NCBI GenBank assembly: GCA_019775845.1
Contig: JADQAV010000008.1
Span: 124,001 to 188,000, forward strand
Source: Myrmaecium sp. VS I D KN 1
Lineage: Eukaryota > Ascomycota > Dothideomycetes > Valsariales > Valsariaceae
Direction of reading: 5' to 3'
Length of the DNA stretch: 64,000 bases
The position numbers were made by a program, and so were the translations under genes. Of the stretch, positions 12,501 through 22,565 are shown piece after piece (within the stretch, counting starts at the first letter, position 1; the number at the start of each line of letters is the position of its first letter). The notes under the pieces were generated by a model. The model had not been told where the DNA came from. It ran no database searches and was given only the letters and a program-made list of their open reading frames with translations.

Positions 12501-12789
12501 GGAACAGAAGGGAAACTCACAAGGAACACATATACAAGCTGAGCTGCAGATAGATGGAAGGAAGACAGGAAGAGAGGGAACATTTGAAACGCAGCCGGAA
12601 AGAGATATGGAACTTCAAATTAGAGGATGGTCCATGACGTCCTCGGATCTCGGAGCTCAGCGCCATGCCTCTGCGCCAGCCTGGTTCCTCTTTACATGCC
12701 GCTCCGGCGGTATGGAAGGGGCCCTCCTTCGCCATGGGATCACGGTCTCAGTGGCCGTGGATGGGGAGCGGTAAATATTCATGATAGAT

Positions 12790-13190
12790 CGGCACCGAGA
12801 ATGGAGCTTGGAAGATTGAATGGCACCATGACCTCTTTCGGAGAGGACCAGTGGATGAGAAAACCACGAACCGATTTATCAACGGATACCGGTAGGGCAT
12901 ATAAGGAACGGCATATTCATTCTGATCCGAAAGGTTTGATTGTGCTCAGCTGGAAAAATGGGAAGAAGCAACCTCTCTCGTCCAGCCGTAAAACATCATC
13001 GAACCATCCAATCGTCTCGGCCTTTCTTCCCAGTCCCAACGCCAGACCAGAGGGAACTAAGTCGGAGACGTTTGCGAGAGCAATCAGGTCGTTCCACCAG
13101 GCAAGCAAGCCTCGCGATCCTGGACGGCTTCAACAGGCATCAGAACCGTAGCCCGTCCGTGGAATCCTCGTCACCCCACCGTTCTACTGG
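12790..13190 (-). pseudogene. Coding relic, unknown family
   Basis: On the minus strand a frame reads LAWWNDLIALANVSDLVPSG, then KAETIGWFDDVLRLDERGCF and FFQLSTIKPFGSE. The next frame downstream reads EYAVPYMPYRYPLINRFVVF and FSVPIYHEYLPLPIHG. Both are clearly protein-like, and together they suggest a gene with one frame change near 12915. Whether that is decay or an intron I cannot tell. The family is not recognised. Confidence 0.4.
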
Positions 13191-13249
13191 AGATGAAATG
13201 CAAAACTAGGAAGGGGTGCTTGATTAGACTTCGGGAACAGTACAGCGGA

Positions 13250-15750
13250 AGCGTAGATAAACAGGTAATGGAGTGACGGGTAGGAGCGCGCGCATGGACT
13301 GCAGTTAATCAGGTGCCGAGGACGAAGTCACGAATACCACCTCGGGGATGCTGCCGGCCATCGTGTGCGGGTAGGGGCATGACTGTACCGGTACGACTCC
13401 ACGCTATTTAAGAGAGTGTTAAAGGTATAAATTGGCGGTAGGCGGAGCTGGCGGATAGAATACCAGATAAGGCAGCGTACATGAGAGAACATGTGTTGAG
13501 GGCATAATAAGACGGAGTTTGAAAAAAAGAATTGATTAAGATCAATTATTTTCTTTTGAAGCATTAAGAATCAAGTGTATCTATAGCCAGAAACTGTGAC
13601 CGTACCACAGAGCTTGGAATATGATTCAAAGACAGGGCAAACGGGTATTTTTAAAGAGTACGGCCGGCTCATCCTTCGATCACTGTAACAAGGCACTGAT
13701 GTGGGAATTAGTATCGTTCATTTGGCAACATGATCGCCGTGAGTGCTAGACCATGGCGGACATGCTGTCTGCGACGACTCTGTTTTTCGTATGTACGGCG
13801 GATTGAGATTGAACTGATGGATATATTGCCACTTCCATCTGTTATATCTAGGCTAAGGGGACGATATGCGAAGCTAGATGAACCGCTGAAGCGGATGGAC
13901 CATAACCTGATATAGAATAACAATTTCCTTTCAAAACGACGTTTTGATCATGTAGGTGGTCACAAATGATAAAGAAGTGGTAAGTTATCAGACCGCGACT
14001 AGTCAAAGTCCCGCTTGCCCTGATCCTTTACATACGTCCTCTTGATCTCCAGACATTCTACCAGCGACGCCTTTCCCCCCTCATTCCTCCCCCCTTCGCC
14101 GCCTTACCAATTCCCTCCAGGGCTCGGCCGATACTGTAACTGCTGAGCCATTCATTACTCTCGGAATCCCATTCTTCAAACCTCCCCTTCGAAATTACTA
14201 CTCTTAATCTTCTCCAGCCGCTACTCAGTCCGCTCTATACCACGATCCGCCTTCCGCTATTCTCCAGCTTCATCGCCATACCAGGCCCTCTGGCTGATCT
14301 CAAATAGCCATTGCGTCCGCCCCTCGTATCATCCGGCTCGCGACAGATCTGACTCCTGCCGGTAAGCACAGATTGAACGGCCATCCTCGGATTAAGGCCG
14401 ACGTCAACAGAAGAGATGCTCTACACTCACGGCGATCTTCTCTCTCGTTCCCATCGTGTATCCCTGCATCTCGAGCTGACTCATCCCCAGATCCACGTGT
14501 AGCTCTTTATTCAGAACGCCGGTTCGCAGGGCGTATGTCCTAGGGAACTCATTGAACCCATCGATCGGGTTTGAACTCGGTACATGCTACATACGGCATC
14601 GCTGGCTCGCTAGCTGTGCCCTCCAGTTGCGCATCCCAGTATAGATCGTACCGATTACCGATAGACAGACATGGCGATCCCGCTCCGATTCTCCGCCGGC
14701 CCATGATAAAAAGCGGTCTGCGCAATGTACGCCTTCTGTGGACAGTTGGCAAGTGAAGTGCGGATGGGACCGCCTGCTCTGCGGCTCTGCGCGCGCGTCC
14801 ACGGATCGATCCCTGTCTGAGGAAGTGAAGGAGTTTTTACCTCGTCGGAAATGCTCACTGCGATTCCAAACATGTGGTGCCATCCCATATGTGTCTATGC
14901 GGGTGCCATGTCAGCATCGCATGTCTCCTGTTCCTGCCCCGTCCATCGGGCTTCAGCTCTTCCGTTATCGCGTCTTATTTTGGCAACCTAGCTACCGAGA
15001 GCGCGGATCTGTGACGTGAACGAAGCCCTTGATTTGTGGAGATGATTGGCGAGGAAAGACGGATGTCTGTTTGTGTGTGAGAACAAAGTTCCTGATCCTA
15101 TAGTCGCTGTCCTTATCTACCTTTGAAGGTTCGCACGGATATATCTCAAAATTGAGAGAAGGCGAGACGATGTGTACGCGAAGGTGAATAAAACGCCCTT
15201 TGAAGGCCAGAAGGTAGCCCATTCTCGCTATCCGTTCTGCCGCGCCGGTAGCTAGGTCTTGATCGGGCCTCGGACTTCATTGGAAAAGCTTTGCGTCTTG
15301 TGTGATTCCAGAGTTACGCAGTCCAGTCGACGGTGCTCTGTCAAGTAGACCCGCTACCGAGCACCCTCTTTATTCAAATGGCTTTCGTTTTGTTGCTGCC
15401 GCACGGCAAGGACGGGCGCGTCCCAGAACCGTCGCGCTCTGTACTGCTTCTCAACATGTCCCATCGTGCTGGCTAGAGAATCTTGCTGATTGTGTGGCGT
15501 CTCGTTTTAGTTGCCATTGCTCTGCGTACTGCGGTTGCGTCCAGTAAATCGGCCAGTATCGGTTCGCGGAGGTCGTTGGTGGGTACCTACCGACGGTAGT
15601 AGCGGAGAGGGCCAAGGACGGGGATGAGCCCGCCGGCTGATGGAGAGGTGCCGAGCCTGGGCGGAAAGCGGTGTTCCCACACCGTTTAGCTGAATCGGGG
15701 GGAACTGTCAACAAAGCGAGTCTTCAGAAACAGAGAGTACAGATGAGATG
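13250..15750. other. No confident gene
   Basis: AT content is higher around 13.4-14.0 kb. Minus-strand peptides near 14.55-14.89 kb (YDLYWDAQLEGTASEPAMPY) look coding-like but change frame within 100 bp. I see no complete gene. Confidence 0.4.
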
Positions 15751-15774
15751 ATTGCAGAATCTCTTAATTATTTC

Positions 15775-15780
15775 TTTATT
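15775..15780 (-). terminator. Poly(A)-signal-like AATAAA
   Basis: The minus strand reads AATAAA about 70 nt past the last pseudoknot unit, a fitting position for the 3' end of the array transcript. Confidence 0.4.
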
Positions 15781-15849
15781 TCATGAACAGAATATTAACG
15801 CAATACAAGCACCAGCTTCACAAATCCCTCCACCGGAGAATACGTCATC

Positions 15850-15926
15850 GAGCTTGTCTTGGCTTCGCCGAAAAGGCTACTAATCCCTGACACTGCGTAG
15901 AAGTGCAAGCTCGGATCGTCAGGGTA
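15850..15926 (-). ncRNA. HDV-like unit 1
   Basis: P1 CCCTGAC/GTCAGGG, P2 GAGCTTG/CAAGCTC, P3 ACT/AGT with loop TCTACGC, P4 GCC/GGC, J4/2 GAAGCCAAG. P1, P2 and P3 all differ from unit 5 by compensating changes. The exon begins right after CTCTAG. Confidence 0.6.
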
Positions 15927-16150
15927 CCTAGAGAATCAAACAGGAGTTAGCACAAGAATTCCACGATGACAAACATGAGGAGTGAATAAGGATGAAGTTT
16001 GAAACTGATTTACCTCTCCATGTTCCGGTGTGCGGATGAGTCTATACAAGTCAGCAACTGATTGTGCATTAAGAAAGGACTGGATCGAAAGACTTAACGA
16101 AGCAGAGATCTCGGAAGGCGGTAAGCGGAAGAGCGATACGTACCTGCCCC

Positions 16151-16245
16151 GGAGCTTGTCTTCGCTTCACTATTCAGTCCACCGACGACTGAGAGGTTGG
16201 GTAGTCCCCAGGACCGCGAAAAGGTGCGAGCTCCTATCGCTGGAC
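16151..16245 (-). ncRNA. HDV-like unit 2, degenerate
   Basis: P2 GGAGCTCG/CAAGCTCC has one mismatch and P1 is weak. The loop TTTTCGC and J4/2 GAAGCGAAG are kept. P4 is enlarged. The donor GCAG|GTACGT follows closely. Confidence 0.45.
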
Positions 16246-16384
16246 CTACGTCGAAGTCAGCAAATCTCACACGGACAGCTCACCTTTTCATATATCTCGC
16301 ACCAGCTCCTCACGAACGATGGCTGCCATCAGTCAGCAAGAAAGAAAGAAATGCAAGGAACCGGTCGACGACTTAGCTTTTTGT

Positions 16385-16477
16385 GGGCTCGGCTTAGCTT
16401 CACCTCTTCCAACTGATGGTAAAAAGGTTACTAGTCCTCAGCACTGCGTAGAAGTGCGAGCCCGATCGCTGGGGTCC
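16385..16477 (-). ncRNA. HDV-like unit 3
   Basis: P2 GGGCTCG/CGAGCCC, P3 ACT/AGT, J4/2 GAAGCTAAG; P1 CCCCAGC/GCTGAGG has one mismatch. It is followed by AAAAAGCTAAGT in place of a normal donor (16371-16379). Confidence 0.55.
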
Positions 16478-16607
16478 TGCGAGATGTTAGCAAAGGGGGA
16501 CAAGACAATGGGGCAGCACATACCTGATGAGATCCTCGCACCTACTATCTATACCAAAATCAGCGGAAGTCATGGAAGGAGAGCATTGCTTACCTTGTTT
16601 ATGATTG

Positions 16608-16680
16608 GGCTCGCTTGGCTTCACCCTTCAAGGAGACCACTAATCCCCAGCAACATGATGAGGTGCGACATCATGAATTT
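16608..16680 (-). ncRNA. HDV-like unit 4, decayed
   Basis: The J4/2 strand GAAGCCAAG and the P2 3' arm GCGAGCCC remain, but the P2 5' arm and the P1 5' arm are lost. It is the only unit without a foldable P1 and P2. Confidence 0.4.
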
Positions 16681-16817
16681 GTAAGATGTTAGCAAAAGGG
16701 GATAAGACAGCACGGCAGCACACACCTGATGAGATCCTCCGCGCGCACTACTGAGGTATCTGCATCAATGTCAGCTACGGTCAAGGTAGGAGAGCATTGC
16801 ATACCTGGTTCATGATG

Positions 16818-16895
16818 GAGCTCGCTTAGCTTCACCTCCAAAGAGGTTACTAATCCCCAGCACCACGAAGAGGTGCGAGCTCCTTGCTGGGGGAT
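16818..16895 (-). ncRNA. HDV-like unit 5 (best copy)
   Basis: P1 CCCCAGC/GCTGGGG (7 bp), P2 GGAGCTCGC/GCGAGCTCC (9 bp), P3 ACC/GGT with loop TCTTCGT, P4 ACCTC/GAGGT, J4/2 GAAGCTAAG. Donor AACCAG|GTATGC follows. Confidence 0.65.
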
Positions 16896-17011
16896 CTGTA
16901 CACCATTAGCAAAACCAACACAAGATAACGGGGGAGGACTTACCTTTCAATGGACTTAGGATGAAAGTTAGCAGATGTCTTTGGGAGGAAAGCGTTACAT
17001 ACCTTGGTTAC

Positions 17012-17092
17012 GAGCTCGCTTAGCTTCACCCTCACAAGCGAGAGCTACTGGTCCCCAGCACCGCGAAAAGGTGCGAGCTCCCGCTGGGGGCC
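17012..17092 (-). ncRNA. HDV-like unit 6
   Basis: P1 CCCCAGC/GCTGGGG, P2 GAGCTCGC/GCGAGCTC, P3 loop TTTTCGC, J4/2 GAAGCTAAG. Donor CAAG|GTATGT follows. Confidence 0.65.
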
Positions 17093-17224
17093 CTGTGCAC
17101 CAGTCAGCAAAAATGGAACAAGACAAGGGGGCAGAACATACCTTGCACCGGCCACCTCCGCACGCTGAGAAGGAAGTTAGCAGGATCCAATGAGAGATGG
17201 TTGTTGCTTACCAGGTCTTAGTGG

Positions 17225-17320
17225 GAGCTCGCTTGGCTTCGTCTTCCGGTCTGGAAGGACTTGATGGAACAGTACTGGTCCCCAGCACCACGGAGAGGTG
17301 CGAGCTCTTGCTGGGGGACC
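17225..17320 (-). ncRNA. HDV-like unit 7
   Basis: P1 CCCCAGC/GCTGGGG, P2 GAGCTCGC/GCGAGCTC, loop TCTCCGT, J4/2 GAAGCCAAG; P4 is longer (CTTCC/GGAAG). Donor GTAAGC follows. Confidence 0.65.
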
Positions 17321-17449
17321 TGTGAAAAATGTTAGCGAAAATGAGCAAGATAATGGGGCAGAACATACCTGTTTGGAGGTTTCCCGGTCATCTGGGAGGA
17401 AGTTAGCTGAATCCATGAGAAATGGTCCTCGCTTACCATGTTCCGGAGT

Positions 17450-17533
17450 GAACTCGCTTGGCTTCACCTTTCCCAGTGGGATAAGGCTACTAATCGCTAG
17501 CACCACGAAGAGGTGCGAGCTCTTGCTAGGGGA
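17450..17533 (-). ncRNA. HDV-like unit 8
   Basis: The P1 core changes to CTAGC/GCTAG, a compensated change from CAGC/GCTG. P2 GAGCTCGC/GCGAGTTC has one G-U pair. P4 GCCTT/AAGGT, J4/2 GAAGCCAAG. Confidence 0.6.
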
Positions 17534-17591
17534 CCTAGAAAAATGCAGAAGTTAGCCAAGATGACAATATGATCAGGAGGGACTTGCCTGT

Positions 17592-17685
17592 GGGCTCGCT
17601 TCGCTTCGCCTTATCCTGTCAAGCAGACCGGGAAAAGGCTACTGGTCCCCAGCACCACGTAGAGGTGCGAGCTCAAGCTGGGGTA
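17592..17685 (-). ncRNA. HDV-like unit 9
   Basis: P1 CCCCAGC/GCTGGGG, P4 GCCTT/AAGGC, J4/2 GAAGCGAAG; P2 has one A-C mismatch. Donor is the GC type (ACAG|GCAAGT). All three reading frames contain stops in this exon. Confidence 0.6.
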
Positions 17686-17838
17686 CCTAGAAGAAGTTAG
17701 CGAAAGGGGGGAGGAGTGGGACTCACACTTTCTTTTCCTTCTCCTTTCTTTCTTTCTCATCTTCCTTTGATCAGGCAAAATTCGCAACAGTTAGCAGATT
17801 CATGGAAGGCGAAGAAGGAAGGGGACTTAGCTTCTGAT

Positions 17839-17914
17839 GGGCTCGACTTTGCTTCGCCTTGCAGGCTACTAGTCCCAGACACCACGGAGAGGTGCGAGCC
17901 CGTTGTCCAGGGCC
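17839..17914 (-). ncRNA. HDV-like unit 10
   Basis: P1 CCTGGAC/GTCTGGG, P2 GGGCTCG/CGAGCCC, P4 GCCT/AGGC, J4/2 GAAGCAAAG. AAGCTAAGT follows (17825-17833). Confidence 0.6.
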
Positions 17915-18053
17915 TGCGAGCAATAACATTAGCGAAAGGGGAGTGGAATACTTACCTGTTTGCCATCCTTTCTTGTTCCACATTCATTACAAAGTAAGTT
18001 AGCTATGCGGCCGATTGCAACAGAAGGAATGGATGGAGGACTTAGCTTTTGCA

Positions 18054-18129
18054 GGGCTCAACTTAGCTTCACCATACAGGTTACTAGTCCCGGACACCAC
18101 GAAGAGGTGCGAGCCCGTTGTCCGGGGCC
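18054..18129 (-). ncRNA. HDV-like unit 11
   Basis: P1 CCCGGAC/GTCCGGG is perfect with a sequence quite unlike unit 5. P2 GGGCTCG/TGAGCCC ends in a G-U pair. J4/2 GAAGCTAAG. AAGCTAAGT follows (18040-18048). Confidence 0.6.
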
Positions 18130-18264
18130 TGCGAGCAATACATTAGCGAAGAGGGAGGAGCACTTACTTGATGAGATCTTCTTTTCATGTTCGAATCGCT
18201 ACCAAAGATGGGTTAGCAAAGGCGAGGCAGAGGCAACAAGAGAGAAGACACTTAGCTTTTACTC

Positions 18265-18349
18265 AGCTCGACTTAGCTTCACCTTTTGATCGAAGGTTAC
18301 TAGTCCCGGACACCGCGAAGAGGTGCGAGCCCATTGTCCAGGGCCTGCC
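18265..18349 (-). ncRNA. HDV-like unit 12 (5'-most)
   Basis: P1 CCTGGAC/GTCCGGG with one G-U, P2 GGCTCG/CGAGCT with one G-U, P4 ACCTT/AAGGT, J4/2 GAAGCTAAG. AAGCTAAGT follows (18250-18258). Confidence 0.6.
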
Positions 18350-18879
18350 GAAACGTTAGCGTAATACCAATCACATCAGCTTACCTTTGAGTTGTCATGA
18401 TCACACTGAGCATGGAAGGGTTAGTTTCAAAGAGTCATGTAGCACGATGAGGAAGCATTGATCGGTTTGCAAGAGTCATGAAGCACACTGTTGAGAGAAG
18501 AAGGGTCAGCCAAGATCTTGGAAGAGTGTCAGAGGCTGAGGAGAGAGGCTTACCATTGAGGAATAGTTGTCGCCTTGCTGCCCTTAGCTTGGCCGGTGAG
18601 GTCACGAAACATTGCAAGAAGAATTAGCAGGATCAAGTTGAGATGTATCAAAGAGTGAAGACCATTTACCTTCGCCTTGCTTGTGAAGATCTTCATGAGA
18701 GTTGGAGGCCTAGTGGAGAGAGGAGTCAGTCCAAGAGGAAGACAGAGGAGCAAGAGCAATGGCAAAGGAGAAGATGGAAGAAGGGAAGACTCAGCTTGGT
18801 GAAGCGAGATCGTGGAGGAAGCCCATGCTACTCTGGATGTTGAGGAAAGGAAGAGAGAGAAAGCTGTGAGAGGAGCTCC

Positions 18880-18886
18880 TTTTAAA
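18880..18886 (-). promoter_or_regulatory. TATA-like box of the pseudoknot-array transcript
   Basis: TTTAAAA on the minus strand lies just upstream of a CT-rich leader (TTTCTCTCTCTTCCTTTCC), the usual layout of a strong fungal start. A short frame MGFLHDLASPS opens in the leader region. Confidence 0.4.
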
Positions 18887-18889
18887 GAT

Positions 18890-20440
18890 GGGTCGTTGCC
18901 TTGTCGCCTGACGCCGAGCCAAAAGAGAGGCAGTTGAAGCAGTTGTATCAATTGAGACGACACGGGAAGAGAACTGGGATAGAAGGAAAGCAGCCAGTGA
19001 GGATGGAGATCTCGTAAGGGGGGTGTGGGGCGCGGCTGAGCCTGCATTAGTGAACCAGGCTTTCTGTACAATCTGGAAGACGTGAGGAGCGTTGTGATTG
19101 GCTAGTAATAGAGGCATTCGAATTCAACATGGCAGCATAGAAGCAACAATTGAAAGCAGCCTTCCTATTGGCCAGTATAGAAAGCATTCAACAGTCAAAC
19201 CAGAGCTCATTTACGTGCAGGAAGTCTAGAAGAGCTCTTTAAATGCGAGGAATAGCATGTGAAGCTGAAAAGAACGGTGAGCCGTCTGGAGCCTAGGCTG
19301 CCTGACGCTGCAGCAGGTAGGCACAGTACACTACTCGAGATGAAGCAATAATGGGAGTCTTTGGCCGTGCATGATACAGAAGGAAGGATGATTTGATGAT
19401 ACTTAATATGGGATAGGGATGGATGCATCAGTAGCATCGTCTACTTGGATTACTGACAGAAGCTAGCAGTAAGGAAGGTAAGAAGGAACTAAGGTACATT
19501 GAAACTTTGCGTCTGAACTGATTCGAAAAGAGCATGGAAGTCGACGGGGAGCCTAGCGTAGACAGCCCTACCAAACTTGCCCCTTCTGCTTTGCTTTAGT
19601 TGTAGGTGGCAGTAGAAGTAGAAGTACTCGAGCATGATACCGACTGCATTTTTCAATTCAGCCGCAATCAATTGGGACACTGGAGACTGAGCATTATCAG
19701 CAATGGGAAGCTAAGGTTTATTTGGTTGCAGTCAACGTGCTGGCCTAAGCTATGTCTCGGAAGATTGCTGCCTGGACTGGGCGAGAATGGAGGAAAACTG
19801 AAGGGCTGCCGAGCCCGCAGGGAAGCACCAGCGAGCTAATCTACACGATCTCAAGGCTACAAGAACGAAGATTGGAGATATCCAACCCAGCAACAGATAG
19901 CTAGCACTTGTAAATCAGTTCATTGCATAGTGATATACACGAGCACTGTGAGACAAAGGAATTCAGCATGCTCTGCGAGATATGCACCGTTCTTTTGTGG
20001 TCCAAGTAACCGCAGAACGCCCCATGGAGTGGAAATCGGGCTCTGAGGTATGGTCGTGCACGGCGACAGCAGCTCCAATCCCATTCATACGGTTTTACCA
20101 GACGTAGCAGGTGCAGCAAGTGCAGCACAAGGCATGTATGAATTCAATCTATTTTCTTAGCAGACGGCGACCTTGCGTGGCTGCTTTTGATGAGAGGACG
20201 CCTGAGATCTCCATTTATACTGCTATGGAAAAAGCTATACCAGGGACGACAAACCACCGGATATGGGAGTGCCAGCAGTCCTGCCCATTCACTTCTTCCA
20301 GTAAATTGTATTCTGTTCAAATCCCTGCTTTGCAAAAGCCTTCAATCGCCCTCCCTCGATAATGTCTAACCAATCTTTTAGATCTTTCTCCAGTATGTCC
20401 TTGCTGCCTCTAGCTCAAAATCGACCCGCCATAATCTTCA
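18890..20440. other. No supported gene
   Basis: Short frames only. The first part would be the upstream region of the minus-strand array transcript. Confidence 0.4.
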
Positions 20441-20461
20441 AACCCATTATTCCGTATAAAA

Positions 20462-21030
20462 CCAGGGGTTAAGTGGTTCTCCTCCAATATTCAGCCAATA
20501 AGCGCTTTGGCGTTTCGATCCTCACCGTGTGTGGATCCACAATCCGCCACGAAGGCGGCGCTACCGGGATCGCGCGGACCATTCCAAAGCTTGTTCGGAC
20601 GACAACGACGACGACGGCGAGTGCGAGAAAGGTGTGGCCAGGAACATCGGAATAAGTAGAGGAACGCTCATGGTATGTTCGCGCTGTTGGATTACGAGCA
20701 TAGAGAGTGTATCAGCTTGCCTCTTGATTATTTTTGGTGTTCAACGTAGAAAACGAGAAGGATTTTCCGGCGACGATCTCAGGCACCAAGGCCGCAAGAT
20801 GGCGATGGCAGGCTGTATGGAGCGCCAGCACTGTGGATCGTCGATGAGGAAACCACTTGGTAGAGGCTCTGTCGCTGCGAGGCGAATTGCTCGTGCACGA
20901 AGCTGAAGAAGGAGAAAAAGCCTAAGTAGCCGTGGTTAGCAGGTACTTGGGACAGACGGCTTTTTGCAACACTGATTCACTGGCGGCATCGTAATACAAT
21001 AGTGAACGTACTCACTTTCTTGATACCCAT
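20462..21030 (-). CDS. Possible spliced transcript, product uncertain
   Basis: An ATG at 21030 (MGIKK) is followed directly by donor AAA|GTGAGT (intron 20922-21015, 94 nt) with branch site GCTAAC (20935-20940) and acceptor TACTTAG. The intron signals are good. Beyond it all three frames stay open for about 45 codons, so the reading frame of exon 2 is not settled. A further coding-like block near 20.47-20.64 kb reads FLALAVVVVVRTSFGMVRAI. Family unknown; the transcript could be non-coding. Confidence 0.3.
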
Positions 21031-21314
21031 GCTGTATGGCCTGTACCGTCCACTCGTTCTGCATCGGGAGTCTGCTCTTGTCAGTATATAGCATCCCGCT
21101 CTTCGGCGGTTAGCCTCATCGCTCCTCTGCTGTGCGAGAACACCCAGAGCAAACAGCACAAAGGAGAGAGAACAAGAGCCCAGTATAACGATGTTTGTTA
21201 TTGCACTCTAGTCTGGCCCGTTTAGTGGGAATATTGCCCCTACAACGTCCCCATTCCGTATCATCCTTGAGCTTTCCGTCCGATGTAAACAGGGCCACTC
21301 AAAGCGCTATCCGT

Positions 21315-21728
21315 TCAATCCTCTTCTTCCTCCTCCTCTTCGCCAGCAGCTTCCTCGGTGTCAACCGGTTGCTCAAGCATCAGCAGCTCATCCAAAACCT
21401 GGGTGAAGCTGCGCATCTCGACCTCAGAGACGTCTTCCTCGTCGTCTCCACCGGTGTTTCCCAGCGCCGCGGCGGCAGAAGCGGAGTCTGGCTGCGGATG
21501 AACGATCCCTCCTGGGGCGGGATTGTTGCGGGGCTGGGTGATGAGGCCGACGGCGTCGACGGAGGCGGTGGTGGTGGTTGCCGCGCTGGGCTTGAGGGTG
21601 TTTGGAGGAGGTGCAGGTGGAGCGGAATTTCCGGCGGGTTTGGTGGTGGGAGGAGTGGACGAGGAGGAACCGTTGGCTTTTGATCCGGCAGAGGAGGTGG
21701 CCTTGGGCGTAGTGGTAGCAGAGGACAT
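21315..21728 (-). CDS. Small Ser/Thr/Pro-rich acidic protein
   Basis: A single-exon gene of 137 residues starts at an ATG (21728) and ends in a run of Glu and a final Asp. The first 75 residues are low complexity (Ser, Thr, Pro, Ala, Lys). Then comes VGLITQPRNNPAPGGIVHP, an acidic segment GGDDEEDVSEVEMRSF and a predicted helix TQVLDELLMLEQPVDTEE. The compact conserved-looking part is the last 45 residues. An acidic helix of this kind could be a protein-binding tail. No domain is recognised. The opposite-strand frames over this region are Gly/Val-rich shadows of the same repeats. Confidence 0.5.
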   Translation of the reverse strand: MSSATTTPKATSSAGSKANGSSSSTPPTTKPAGNSAPPAPPPNTLKPSAATTTTASVDAVGLITQPRNNPAPGGIVHPQPDSASAAAALGNTGGDDEEDVSEVEMRSFTQVLDELLMLEQPVDTEEAAGEEEEEEED

Positions 21729-22494
21729 GGCGTTGTGGGCTGTGTTTGTCTGTTAGCTGGACTTTGACATGCAATGTGCTGGAGCCAAGGGCAAAACAAC
21801 GGCATTAGCTGGTGTTGTTGGAGCTGCTTACAGTTGGTATCTGCTCAAATAGAATCCTACTAAGTAGAAGCGTTTCAGTTCTGTACTCGCTCTGGTGATG
21901 GCTCGGTGAAGGACACTGTCAACTGCTGGCTTTTCCGATGGATCAGTCGCTCTCTGCTACTTTGCAATGCACCCAAGTCCTCTGCCGCTGTTCACCTTGA
22001 CCGTGCGTCGTCATAGCCACACCTAACTAGCCCTGCAAGTGCTGAAAACATACTATCTAATTTCATTCAGCTAGGCTTGTCAGGTGCCACCCCGGCATCT
22101 TCCTTCGCTTGCGGGATTCACTTATGGCAACTCGTTGCTTTGCGCACAGTCTTCGATTAAAATTACCTTGTTGTCTGCCGACTTCTACTCGCTTCGCTAG
22201 TCTTTCACTTCTTTTTACACCAGTCGTTTTCGTCTAACAGCTCTACTTCTTCCATTCTTTCTTCATCAACTGTCAACCTATCTCCATAATGCCCTCACTC
22301 CATTGACGCAATTCTATCCAGACCAGATATATCTTGCACATTGTATCTTTGAGTCATATTGCCGCTCACTACAGTGTCTTCGAGCAATGACACCAACTGT
22401 CTCCACGGAGGAAGTGGTGCACCGTCCACTTGACAAAAAGGCAAGTAACCTCTCAACATTACCACCAGGTTCCCTTCCACCCACACAGCAGCAT

Positions 22495-22565
22495 GGGCAA
22501 TGATGACACCTTCGTGTATTTGAAAGTCGAACATGACTTGACAACCGCTATTGGAGTCTGAGCCC
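22495..22565 (+). ncRNA. C/D box snoRNA A, 18S guide
   Basis: Box C ATGATGA (22500-22506) and box D CTGA (22558-22561) are closed by the stem GGGC/GCCC. Upstream of box D, CGCTATTGGAG is complementary to the universally conserved 18S rRNA segment CUCCAAUAGCG. The fifth base before box D faces the second C of CUCC. The neighbouring A is a known methylated position in other eukaryotes, and I cannot resolve the one-base difference by eye. Confidence 0.75.

Larger units (their letters stand above)
15755..18872 (-). ncRNA. Spliced non-coding transcript carrying twelve HDV-like pseudoknot exons
   Basis: On the minus strand a unit of roughly 220-330 bp recurs twelve times. Each unit begins at a branch site plus acceptor (GCTAAC...YAG), carries a 75-95 nt conserved folded exon and mostly ends in a donor (GTAAGC, GTATGC, GTATGT, GTACGT or GCAAGT) or in AAGCTAAGT. 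The transcript has a TATA-like box (18880-18886), a CT-rich leader, several small 5' exons (18.4-18.85 kb) and an AATAAA on the minus strand at 15775-15780, just past the last unit. Protein coding is unlikely: individual exons differ by one base in length, and three frames are closed in unit 9. What is conserved is pairing. P1, P2, P3 and P4 arms change together between copies. The arrangement (P1 5', P2 5', P3 hairpin, P1 3', P4 hairpin, J4/2, P2 3') is the nested pseudoknot of HDV-like ribozymes. Orientation is set by the splice signals. Whether it cleaves is unknown. Confidence 0.6.

Noticed and set aside
12627-13151. 174-codon plus-strand frame
   Set aside because: The opposite strand gives much more protein-like sequence (WWNDLIALANVSDLVPSG and later blocks), so this frame is taken as a shadow.
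17177-17506. A 109-codon minus-strand frame through the pseudoknot array (contains SSLIPLGKVKPSEFTPEH)
   Set aside because: It runs across predicted introns and two units, starts at GTG, and the frame is not kept in other units, one of which has stops in all frames. Pairing, not coding, is conserved.
15850-18349. The repeated units as tRNA, H/ACA or hammerhead RNAs
   Set aside because: No tRNA A/B boxes, no ACANNN 3' end with two hairpins, and no CUGAUGA...GAAA hammerhead core. Only the HDV-like topology fits.
20300-20325. B-box-like GTTCAAATCC on the plus strand
   Set aside because: Upstream sequence does not form D or anticodon arms.
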